Assembly: GCA_035286465.1 (NCBI GenBank)
Contig: DATEDF010000127.1
Location: forward strand, 56,976 to 120,975
DNA from: Fen-1231 sp035286465
GTDB taxonomy: Bacteria; Gemmatimonadota; Gemmatimonadetes; Gemmatimonadales; Gemmatimonadaceae
DNA length: 64,000 nt
Reading direction: 5' to 3'
Of the stretch, positions 45,306 to 53,241 are shown in pieces; the stretch's first letter is position 1; every line of letters begins with the position of its first letter. The position numbers and the translations under genes were made by a program. The notes beneath the pieces are model-generated. The model was not told the origin of the DNA. It saw only the letters and a program-made list of their open reading frames with translations, and searched no databases.

Positions 45306-45353
45306 CCACAGGGACCGGGGACTTTCGACTGTCCCGGCACAGTAGATTGAAGC

Positions 45354-48098
45354 ATGGCCTCAAAGAACAGCTTTGGCGCCCGTTCGACGCTCACGGTAGA
45401 CAGCCAGCCCTACGTCATCTACCGCCTCGACTCCCTCTCGTCGCTCGCGGGCAGCACGGTCGCCACGCTCCCGTTTTCGCTCAAGATCCTGCTCGAGAAC
45501 CTCCTCAGGAACGAGGACGGTGCGTTCGTGAAGGCCGCCGACGTCAAGGCGATGGCCACGTGGAACGTCCGAGCGCCCGTGGACAAGGAGATCGCCTTCC
45601 GCACGTCGCGCGTCCTCCTGCAGGACTTCACCGGCGTGCCGTGCGTCGTGGATCTCGCCGCGATGCGCGATGCGATCGCCGGACTCGGCGGCAGCCCGTC
45701 GCGCATCAATCCGCTGCAACCCGTGGACCTGGTCATTGACCACTCGGTGCAGGTGGACGAGTACGGCACCGAAGCGGCGTTGCTCCTCAACACCCGGATG
45801 GAGTACACGCGAAACCTGGAGCGATACCAGTTCCTGCGCTGGGGGCAGAATGCGTTCCGCAACTTCCGCGTCGTGCCGCCGGGGACCGGGATCTGCCATC
45901 AGGTGAACCTGGAGTACCTGGGGCAGGTGGTGTTCGTGGGCGAGGAGACGGCGGACGGCGGACCGCGGAAGGTGGCGTACTGCGACGCGGTGGTCGGCAC
46001 GGACTCGCACACCACGATGATCAACGGGCTCGGCGTGCTCGGCTGGGGCGTGGGCGGAATCGAGGCCGAGGCGGCGATGCTCGGCCAGCCGGTCTCGATG
46101 CTGATTCCTGAAGTGGTCGGATTCAAGCTCCACGGCAGGTTGCCTCCAGGCGCGACCGCGACGGACCTCGTGCTCACCTGCACGGAGATGCTCCGCAAGA
46201 AGAAAGTCGTCGGCAAGTTCGTGGAGTTCTACGGCAAGGGGCTGTCGTCGCTGGCGGTCGCCGACCGCGCGACGATCGCGAACATGAGCCCCGAGTACGG
46301 CGCGACGATGGGGTTCTTCCCCTGCGACGACGAGACGCTGAAGTACCTGCGCCTCACCGGGCGCAGCGAACATCACATGCAGCTCGTCGAGGCGTACACC
46401 CGGGCGCAGGGCCTCTTTCGCACGGACGCGACGAGCGATCCCCTGTTCACCGACACCCTCGAGCTCGACCTGGGGACGGTCGTGCCCAGTCTCGCCGGCC
46501 CGAAGCGTCCGCAGGACCGCATCCCGCTCGCCCGCTCGAAGCAGGCGTACCAGGAGGCGCTCGCCGCGCAGCTCGCCGGTTCGGCCACGCCGTCGCCGCA
46601 GCGCGCGGTGGCGGTGATGGAGCAGGAGGCGCCCGTGCACGAAGCGGGCGTGATGTGCAGCTACCACGGCGCGACGTTCGAGCTCCGGCACGGCGCGGTG
46701 GTCATCGCGGCGATCACGAGCTGCACCAACACGAGCAACCCGAGCGTGATGCTGGCCGCGGGGCTCCTCGCGCAGAAGGCGGTCGCGAAGGGGCTCACGA
46801 CGAAGCCGTGGGTCAAGACGTCGCTCGCGCCGGGTTCGAAGGTCGTCACGGAATACTACCGCAAGGCCGGCGTGCAGCCGGCGCTCGACGCCCTGGGGTT
46901 CAACGTCGTGGGCTTCGGCTGCACGACGTGCATCGGCAACTCGGGCCCGCTCCCCGAATCCATCTCGCGGGCGATCGAGGAGCACAAGCTGGTCGTGGCC
47001 TCGGTGCTCTCCGGGAACCGCAACTTCGAGGGGCGCATCAACCCCCAGACGCGGTTCAACTACCTCGCGTCGCCGCCGCTCGTGGTGGCGTACGCGCTCG
47101 CCGGGCGGATGGACATTGACCTCGAGAAGGAGCCGCTCGGCATCGGGAAGGACGGTCCGGTCTTTCTGCGCGATGTCTGGCCGAGCCCGAAGGAGGTCGA
47201 GGAACTGATCCTCACGTCGGTGAAGCGCGAGCAGTTCGAGAAACAGTACGCCGCCGTCTTCGACGGAGACGAGAGCTGGCGCGCGATCCGGGTGCCCGGG
47301 GGCGACCGCTACGGCTGGGACGAGAAGAGCACGTACGTGAAGCATCCTCCGTACTTCGCGGGGATGACGATGACGGCGCCCGGCGTGCAACCCATCGCCG
47401 GCGCGCGCGTGCTCGGGATGTTCGGCGACTCGATCACCACCGACCACATCTCGCCCGCGGGCTCGATCGCGGAGAAAGGGCCGGCGGGCCAGTGGCTCCT
47501 CTCGCTCGGCGTCGCGAAGCGGGACTTCAACTCCTACGGCGCGCGGCGCGGCAATCACGAAGTGATGATGCGCGGGACGTTCGCGAACATCCGGCTCAAG
47601 AACGAGCTGACGCCGGGAATGGAGGGATGGTGGACGCGCACCGCGCCGGGCGCGGACCCGACGTCGTTCTACGAGGCGGCGATGGCGTATCAGCAGCGCG
47701 GCACGCCGCTCCTCGTCCTCGCGGGCAAGGAGTACGGCACCGGCTCATCGCGCGACTGGGCGGCGAAAGGCGTGGCGCTGCTTGGCGTGCGCGCGGTGAT
47801 CGCCGAGAGCTTCGAGCGGATTCACCGCTCGAACCTCGTCGGCATGGGCGTGCTGCCGCTCGAGTTCACCGATGGCGCCACCCGGCAGTCGCTCGGCCTC
47901 ACCGGGTTCGAGGTCTACTCCGTCGAAGGGCTGTCCGACGCGATGGCGCCGCGGGCGCTGCTCACGGTGAAGGCCGCCGGCGACGGCGGCGCCACGAAGA
48001 CGTTCAAGGTGCGGAGCCGCGTGGACACGCCGGAGGAGCTGAACTACTACAAACACGGCGGGATTCTGCACTACGTGCTGAGGAATCTGGCGCGATAG
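45354..48098 (+). CDS. acnA: Aconitate hydratase
   Basis: A 914-residue aconitase of the AcnA/IRP type, close to the usual 890. It interconverts citrate and isocitrate in the TCA cycle. The [4Fe-4S] ligands are Cys457 (ITSCTNTSNPSVML), Cys523 and Cys526 (GFGCTTCIGNSGPLPE). Other active-site blocks are VGTDSHTTMINGLGVLGWGV, LVVASVLSGNRNFEGRINPQ and LAGKEYGTGSSRDWAAKG. It starts at the ATG after GATTGAAGC. It follows the S9 peptidase by 48 bases and is convergent with the kinase gene. Confidence 0.96.
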   Translation: MASKNSFGARSTLTVDSQPYVIYRLDSLSSLAGSTVATLPFSLKILLENLLRNEDGAFVKAADVKAMATWNVRAPVDKEIAFRTSRVLLQDFTGVPCVVDLAAMRDAIAGLGGSPSRINPLQPVDLVIDHSVQVDEYGTEAALLLNTRMEYTRNLERYQFLRWGQNAFRNFRVVPPGTGICHQVNLEYLGQVVFVGEETADGGPRKVAYCDAVVGTDSHTTMINGLGVLGWGVGGIEAEAAMLGQPVSMLIPEVVGFKLHGRLPPGATATDLVLTCTEMLRKKKVVGKFVEFYGKGLSSLAVADRATIANMSPEYGATMGFFPCDDETLKYLRLTGRSEHHMQLVEAYTRAQGLFRTDATSDPLFTDTLELDLGTVVPSLAGPKRPQDRIPLARSKQAYQEALAAQLAGSATPSPQRAVAVMEQEAPVHEAGVMCSYHGATFELRHGAVVIAAITSCTNTSNPSVMLAAGLLAQKAVAKGLTTKPWVKTSLAPGSKVVTEYYRKAGVQPALDALGFNVVGFGCTTCIGNSGPLPESISRAIEEHKLVVASVLSGNRNFEGRINPQTRFNYLASPPLVVAYALAGRMDIDLEKEPLGIGKDGPVFLRDVWPSPKEVEELILTSVKREQFEKQYAAVFDGDESWRAIRVPGGDRYGWDEKSTYVKHPPYFAGMTMTAPGVQPIAGARVLGMFGDSITTDHISPAGSIAEKGPAGQWLLSLGVAKRDFNSYGARRGNHEVMMRGTFANIRLKNELTPGMEGWWTRTAPGADPTSFYEAAMAYQQRGTPLLVLAGKEYGTGSSRDWAAKGVALLGVRAVIAESFERIHRSNLVGMGVLPLEFTDGATRQSLGLTGFEVYSVEGLSDAMAPRALLTVKAAGDGGATKTFKVRSRVDTPEELNYYKHGGILHYVLRNLAR

Positions 48099-48113
48099 CC
48101 GGCCGGGCTTTCG

Positions 48114-49757
48114 TCACCAGGAGCGCACGGGGCACGGCGGGCGCTTCTCGCCGAATTTGACGGCGATCGCGCGATCCGCAGGACAGGCGCTCTCGATCAC
48201 TCCGGCGATGCTGTCCACGCGCTGCAGGCCCGCAAGCCTCGTTTCGCGAACGACGCCCGCCTCACCGAAGAGCACCCGCGCGCGCGCAAGCTTGCTCATC
48301 GCCTCGGTGTACTGGCCCTGGTTCATGTCCTGCGTTGCGCGCGCAATGAGCGCGCGCGCGTCCGCGGCGGGATCCTGAGCGCCGCGTTGGGGCGTGCTGC
48401 CGGTGGGGCTCGGGCCCGGTCCGCGTCCGGAGTTCTCCGCGCCTGGTGCGGCGCCTTTCGCGCTATCGGTCGCCGTAACCGGCCCTGATGGGGAGTCCCC
48501 GCTCGACCACACCGCGTACGACACACCAACTCCCACGAGCGCCAGCGCCGCGACGCCCCACGCGAGGGCGCGGGAGTTCAGGCGCCGTGCGGCCGGCCGG
48601 AGATCGGCGCCGCTCACGCGCGTGGGTCCGGGCTCCTTCGCTACGGCGTCGGCCGAGGCGCCCACCGGCTGCGTCAGCGCGTCCCGACCCGACGCGACTC
48701 CGTCGCCCTGCCGCGACGGCGGCCCCGGCGGCCCCGGCGGAACCGGCGGCCCCGGCGGCCCCGGCGGCCCCGGCGGCCCCGCCACGCGCGAGGTCACCGG
48801 CGCCTCGGCGCTGCGCAGCAGCCGCGCGAACTCCTCCGCGCTCCGCGGCCGCTCCTCCGACTGGATCGCGAGCCCGAACTCGAGCGCGTCCCCCAGCCGC
48901 CGCGGCACGCCGGCCACGAGATCGGTGAGGTGCGACACGTACGCGCCCGCGAGCCGCGACGGCGCGCTCGGCGGCACCTGCCCGGCGATGAGCGCGTAGA
49001 TCGTCGCCGCGACCGCGTAGATGTCGGTCCACGGTCCCTGCGGGCCGCACCCCGGGTACTGCTCGAGCGGCGCGAACCCCTCGGTGAGGATCGCCGTCAG
49101 CTCGTGCGACGTCGCCGCCCAGCGCGCCGCGCCGAAGTCAATCAGAATGGGCCTCCCCTTCCCGTCCGGCGACGCCGCGAGATAGACGTTCGCGGGCTTG
49201 ATGTCGCGGTGGATGAGCCCCGCGCGATGCACTTCGGCGAGTCCGTCGAGCAATGGCACGGACAGCTTCATCGCCTCCTGCCAGCCGAGCCGCCCGCCCT
49301 GCGTCTTCGCGTACTCGGAGAGGTCGCGCCCCTCGTAGTAGTTCATCACGAGGTAGCCCGTGCCGTGCGCCTCGCAGTAGTCGTGCACCTTCACGATGTT
49401 CGGGTGATCGAGCTTCGCGAGACGTCGCGCCTCGTTCAGAAACCCCTCGAGGCCAAGGCGGAAGTCCTGGTCCGCGCTCGCGCCGAGCGACTGCGCGTTC
49501 GTGGTGCCCGGCGTTCGCGAGACGCAGTGGCGCGGGAAGAACTCCTTGATCGCGACGCGCCGCTCGAGGCGGTCGTCCCAGCCCAGGTAGGTGATGCCGA
49601 ATCCGCCGGGATCGCCGAGCGTGCGGCCGATGCGGTAGCGGCCCTCGCGGAGCGAGTGTCCCAGCGGGAGCGCCGTTTCGGCGCGCGAGCGGGCGGAACA
49701 CCCGGCGCAGAGCGCGCCGCCCGCGCTCGGTTCGAAGCACGATGGGCAGCGATCCAT
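48114..49757 (-). CDS. Zinc-ribbon Ser/Thr protein kinase with collagen-like linker
   Basis: A 547-residue kinase. Cys4, Cys7, Cys17 and Cys20 form an N-terminal zinc ribbon. The kinase domain spans about residues 40-310: LGDPGGFGITYLGWDDRL, RRVAIKEFFP, LIHRDIKPANVYLA, LIDFGAARWA. A Gly-Pro-Pro repeat occupies residues 327-347, followed by a transmembrane helix (about 395-415) and a helical C-terminal domain resembling a TPR (TQDMNQGQYTEAMSKLARAR). The C-terminus would be outside the cytoplasm. It is the last gene of a minus-strand run of six, 15 bases after the propeller-CsgG gene. Confidence 0.87.
   Translation of the reverse strand: MDRCPSCFEPSAGGALCAGCSARSRAETALPLGHSLREGRYRIGRTLGDPGGFGITYLGWDDRLERRVAIKEFFPRHCVSRTPGTTNAQSLGASADQDFRLGLEGFLNEARRLAKLDHPNIVKVHDYCEAHGTGYLVMNYYEGRDLSEYAKTQGGRLGWQEAMKLSVPLLDGLAEVHRAGLIHRDIKPANVYLAASPDGKGRPILIDFGAARWAATSHELTAILTEGFAPLEQYPGCGPQGPWTDIYAVAATIYALIAGQVPPSAPSRLAGAYVSHLTDLVAGVPRRLGDALEFGLAIQSEERPRSAEEFARLLRSAEAPVTSRVAGPPGPPGPPGPPVPPGPPGPPSRQGDGVASGRDALTQPVGASADAVAKEPGPTRVSGADLRPAARRLNSRALAWGVAALALVGVGVSYAVWSSGDSPSGPVTATDSAKGAAPGAENSGRGPGPSPTGSTPQRGAQDPAADARALIARATQDMNQGQYTEAMSKLARARVLFGEAGVVRETRLAGLQRVDSIAGVIESACPADRAIAVKFGEKRPPCPVRSW
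48717..48779 (-). repeat. 9-base repeat encoding a collagen-like Gly-Pro-Pro stretch
   Basis: Seven tandem 9-base units (GGCGGCCCC on the plus strand, one variant with AACC) encode seven Gly/Val-Pro-Pro triplets in the linker of the zinc-ribbon kinase. One triplet is Val-Pro-Pro; the rest are Gly-Pro-Pro. Confidence 0.88.
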
Positions 49758-49772
49758 CGCCAGCCCTGTGAG

Positions 49773-51893
49773 CTACGCCGGAGGAGGAGCGGCGGTGCGC
49801 CTTGCGGCGCGCAGGGCCCTCAGGAGCGCGTCGTCGGCGCCGGCTTCGCGGAGGCGGCTTTCCGTCGCGCCCACGTCGAACGACACACCGAAGCGCGAGA
49901 CGAGGTTCCCGATGCGCGCCGCGGGCACGCGATTCTTGAGCGCGCTCGAAAGCTCGTCGAGCGAAATGCCGGGCGCCTGGCTCGCGGCCGGCGCGGCAAC
50001 GGCCGCGCCCGGCGCGCCCGGCGCCGGAGACGCGGCGCGGCGCACCGAGACGTAGCGCTGCTCGTCGTTCCCGTCGGCGCCCACCGCGCGCACGGCGATC
50101 AGCGTGTTGGCCTGCTCGAGCGGCACCTCCTGCACGAACGGCACCGAGAGCGTCCCGTCGGCGAGGCGCGTGGCCTTGCCGCCGGCGCGGTCCAGGAGGC
50201 GCGAGGCGTCGAAGGGCCGTCCGTTCACCAGCAGCTCCACGCCCTCGAGCGGCTTGCTGTAGAGGATCGAGCCGCGCACGATGACGCTCTGCCCGCTCAC
50301 CTCCACGCCCTCGCGCGGATAGTCGAGCCGGATCTCCGGCGGCTCCGGATAGCCGAGCACCGCGGCCTCCGGCTCCGCCACCACGGTCTGCGCGAGCTCT
50401 GACATCGCCTGCGTGAGGTCTTCGAGCTCGCAGGCGCGGCACTGCACCTCGCGCGAGCCGTCAATGGCCGCCGTCTCGACGTCCACCATCTGCACCGTGA
50501 TGGTCATCGTCGTGCCGAGCTTGGCCACGGCGCCCATCAGCACCTTCTGCACGTTCAGGATGCGCGCGAGCTGGATCGCGCTCTGTGCGTCCGTGCGGCC
50601 CGACTGCTGGAAGTTCTGCTCCTGGAGGATCGCGGCGATGCGCCGCCGCTCGACCAGCCGGATCCCGGGGTTCAGCGCGAGCCGGTTCGTGAGCTGGTCG
50701 GCGATCGCGCGGCTCACGGCCGGGCCGACGCCGTTGTCATCGAGGTCGAGCACGGCGAAGCGCATCCGGCGCGAGGGCTTCACGAGCGGCGTGCGCGGTC
50801 CCGTGACGGCGAACTTGGTGCCGCGCAGGTCGGCGACACAGCGCGGGCGGGGCTGGACGCCCGTCACCCGGTAGAGCGCAATCTCCCCCGCGTCGTTGCC
50901 GAGCACCAGCGTGCGGCCGTCGGGCGAGAAGCCGACGGCGGCGACGCGCCCCTCGAGCGGGAGGTCGAGCACGCTCGCGCCGCGCTCCAGATCGAAGACC
51001 GCGAGCGCGGAACCGCGGACGCTGCGCACCGCGGCGCCCACGTACTTGCAGTCGGGCGCCACCGCGAGCGCGATCGGGGCGCGACCGAGCAGGTCGAGGT
51101 TCTTCTGCGGCGCCGCGTTCGCCACGTCATACACGCGCACGCCGTTCACGTACTTGATGTCGCGCATCGGGTCCATGCCGGCCGCGCTCATCCGGAGCGC
51201 CGCCTCCGTGCCGACGAAGAGCAGGTCGCCCGCCGGCGTGCCCGCGGCGCTGAGGATCTTCGGCTCCGACTCCGTCACCTGCCGGAGTCGCGCGAGCTGC
51301 TTCACGTCCCAGTAGACGATGCCGCGGTCCTCACCGACGGAGAGCAGCGTTTCGCCGCCGCCGGTGAACGCCACGTGCACCACGGCGCGGCCGTGACCGT
51401 CGCGCAGCCGGCCCGCGACCTCGCCGGTAGCCGCGCTCACCACCACGACCGTCCCGCCCTTCGTCCCGACGGCGGCGAGCGCGCCCGTCGGGCTCAGCGC
51501 GAGCGAAGTCACGTCGTCGGCCACCCTGACGGTGCGGCGCGCCCCGTCCGCGTCAACGAGGGTCACCTCGCTCCCCGCACCGATCGCCACCCGCGTGTCG
51601 TCGCGGCTCCGCGCGAGCGCAACGGGCCGTCCGGTTACCCGGATCTCGCTTCCGAGCCCACCGGAGGCGGCGTGCACGGAAAAGACGCGGCCGCTCTGCG
51701 TCAGCACCAACGCGGAGTCGCCGCGTGAAGAAAACGCCACGGCCACGACCGCCCCCCCGCCGAGCGCAATCCGGCGCACGGGCTCGACCGAAAGCAGTTC
51801 CGACTGCGCTGGCAGCCGGACTGCGCCGGACAGCGCGAGAACGGCCGCCGCCGCCGCGCCAACGGCGCGCGGGACCCCGCGACGCGCGCGCAT
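49773..51893 (-). CDS. Exported beta-propeller / CsgG-like fusion protein
   Basis: A 706-residue protein with a signal peptide (MRARRGVPRAVGAAAAAVLA...). Residues about 35-385 form a WD40-like propeller (VAFSSRGDSALVLTQSGRVF, LALSPTGALAAVGTKGGTVV, VGFSPDGRTLVLGNDAGEIA). Residues about 395-535 resemble the CsgG/FlgO/GNA1162 group: RRMRFAVLDLDDNGVGPAVS, ADQLTNRLALNPGIRLVERR, ARILNVQKVLMGAVAKL. A bacterial Ig-like domain follows (VEVSGQSVIVRGSILYSKPL), then a short helical tail. It may act in the periplasm as a scaffold or lipid-associated sensor. Two barrel genes lie just upstream and a kinase just downstream. Confidence 0.78.
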   Translation of the reverse strand: MRARRGVPRAVGAAAAAVLALSGAVRLPAQSELLSVEPVRRIALGGGAVVAVAFSSRGDSALVLTQSGRVFSVHAASGGLGSEIRVTGRPVALARSRDDTRVAIGAGSEVTLVDADGARRTVRVADDVTSLALSPTGALAAVGTKGGTVVVVSAATGEVAGRLRDGHGRAVVHVAFTGGGETLLSVGEDRGIVYWDVKQLARLRQVTESEPKILSAAGTPAGDLLFVGTEAALRMSAAGMDPMRDIKYVNGVRVYDVANAAPQKNLDLLGRAPIALAVAPDCKYVGAAVRSVRGSALAVFDLERGASVLDLPLEGRVAAVGFSPDGRTLVLGNDAGEIALYRVTGVQPRPRCVADLRGTKFAVTGPRTPLVKPSRRMRFAVLDLDDNGVGPAVSRAIADQLTNRLALNPGIRLVERRRIAAILQEQNFQQSGRTDAQSAIQLARILNVQKVLMGAVAKLGTTMTITVQMVDVETAAIDGSREVQCRACELEDLTQAMSELAQTVVAEPEAAVLGYPEPPEIRLDYPREGVEVSGQSVIVRGSILYSKPLEGVELLVNGRPFDASRLLDRAGGKATRLADGTLSVPFVQEVPLEQANTLIAVRAVGADGNDEQRYVSVRRAASPAPGAPGAAVAAPAASQAPGISLDELSSALKNRVPAARIGNLVSRFGVSFDVGATESRLREAGADDALLRALRAARRTAAPPPA

Positions 51894-51903
51894 CAGTGCT
51901 TGC

Positions 51904-52443
51904 CTACCTCCGGGCGTCCTTGCCGAGGAAGTACGAGAAGCCGAGCCGCAGCTGGAAGAACCCGAACGTCCCGCCGTCTTCCCCCCCGGCGATCAACAGA
52001 TTGTACGACCCCGCGACGTCGAACGATGTGCTCCGGCTCACGAAGGAACGGAGCCCGGCGCTCGGCGAAACCATGCTCGCGTTGGCATCCGGGAACATGA
52101 ACTGCGAGGCGTCAACCGCCACGAAGGGTATCGCCTTCGCGCCTTCCGAGTTGAAGTTCCACTCGACACCCGCGCCGAGAAGCGCTCCGTTGGAGGAATC
52201 GCCTCCCGACTCGCCTCCGATCCCGGTGACGCTGAGACGCCACGCGAAGTTCCGCGTCTGGAAGAAGTTCACCCCGACGAGCGCCATCACCATCGTCTGC
52301 TTGTCGTCGGTGCCGGTCGTGGACTGCCCGAACACATGAAGCATCAGCGACTTGTCGCCCGCCTCGATCTGGGCCATCGCGGGCCCGGCCGCGAGGCCCG
52401 AGGCCAGCGCGACTGCCGACAGCAATCGAACCGCGTTGCGCAT
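51904..52443 (-). CDS. Outer-membrane beta-barrel family protein (paralogue 1)
   Basis: A 179-residue exported protein: signal peptide MRNAVRLLSAVALASGLAAG, cleavage near AMAQI. Strands such as KSLMLHVFGQSTTG, FQTRNFAWRLSVTGIGG, LLGAGVEWNFNSEGAKAIPF and LRLGFSYFLGKDARR give an eight-stranded barrel. The neighbouring 52546-53082 gene is a clear paralogue (both share IEkGDKSL, FFQTR.FAWR, GvEWNFg..GAK and the GKD.RR ending). The stop lies 10 bases before the propeller-CsgG gene. Confidence 0.78.
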   Translation of the reverse strand: MRNAVRLLSAVALASGLAAGPAMAQIEAGDKSLMLHVFGQSTTGTDDKQTMVMALVGVNFFQTRNFAWRLSVTGIGGESGGDSSNGALLGAGVEWNFNSEGAKAIPFVAVDASQFMFPDANASMVSPSAGLRSFVSRSTSFDVAGSYNLLIAGGEDGGTFGFFQLRLGFSYFLGKDARR

Positions 52444-52545
52444 TCTGGTCTTCTCCTCAATCGGATGGGTGAGACCAACGAGCGGATGCTGTTCTCCGGT
52501 TCTGCATTCTCATCCGCTGCTTCACCAGCGACTCGGACCGCTGCC

Positions 52546-53082
52546 CTAACGTCGGCTGTCCTTGCCGAAGTAGAAGGAGAAGCCGAGGCGAGCCGTGATC
52601 AGTCCGCCACTCGAGCCGGAATCATCCTTCGTGAGGTTCGTGCTGTACGCCCCCACGACGTCGAAGGACGTGCTGCGACTGATGAACGTCCGCCATCCGG
52701 CGCTCGGCGCGATGCCGGTGGAGTTCATGTTCTCGCCGATGAGCTGCGACACATCAACCGCGATGAAGGGCACCGTCTTCGCGCCCTGTTGGCCGAAGTT
52801 CCACTCGAGCCCCCCGGTCAGTCCGGTCACGGTTGCCGAAGCATCTCCGACCTCGAAGGCCACCACCACGGCGCCCACCCGCCAGGCGAAGCTCCGCGTC
52901 TGGAAGTAGTTGAACCCGATCGCGCCCAAGCCGAACGTGAAGCTCTCGTCGCCGGTCGCGAACCACGCCAGGGACTGCAACGCCAGCGACTTGTCTCCCT
53001 TCTCGATCTGTGCCGCCGCGGGCCGCGCGGCGAGACACGAGCCGAGTACGACCACCGATATCCACCGCATTGAGTTGCGCAT
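52546..53082 (-). CDS. Outer-membrane beta-barrel family protein (paralogue 2)
   Basis: A 178-residue exported protein with signal peptide MRNSMRWISVVVLGSCLAAR and cleavage near AAAQI. Barrel strands include FTFGLGAIGFNYFQTRSFAW, LTGGLEWNFGQQGAKTVPFI, STSFDVVGAYSTNLTKDDS and LITARLGFSFYFGKDSRR. It shares at least half of its residues with the gene at 51904-52443, so the pair arose by duplication. A 102-base gap separates them. Function unknown; such small barrels often act as structural or sensor proteins. Confidence 0.78.
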   Translation of the reverse strand: MRNSMRWISVVVLGSCLAARPAAAQIEKGDKSLALQSLAWFATGDESFTFGLGAIGFNYFQTRSFAWRVGAVVVAFEVGDASATVTGLTGGLEWNFGQQGAKTVPFIAVDVSQLIGENMNSTGIAPSAGWRTFISRSTSFDVVGAYSTNLTKDDSGSSGGLITARLGFSFYFGKDSRR

Positions 53083-53241
53083 GCAGGTCTTACCCTCCTG
53101 GGGCGAGGTGAGAGAGAGGCAAGCTGTGTCTGCAGGACCGTCGGGGTCCGACGCGCCTCGGCGACGCGGCGGTGCCCGGGCAACGGCGCGAATATCGGGC
53201 GTGCGGCTTCGCCGGGCAAGAGCGGCGAGACGCGGTGAGGG

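Noticed and set aside
45360..47558. A 732-codon open frame on the minus strand opposite acnA (and similar ones at 42732-45206, 39851-41335 and 6676-7518)
   Set aside because: They are antisense to confidently identified genes, are Arg/His/Glu-rich with no domain pattern, and arise because high third-position GC leaves few stops in shadow frames.
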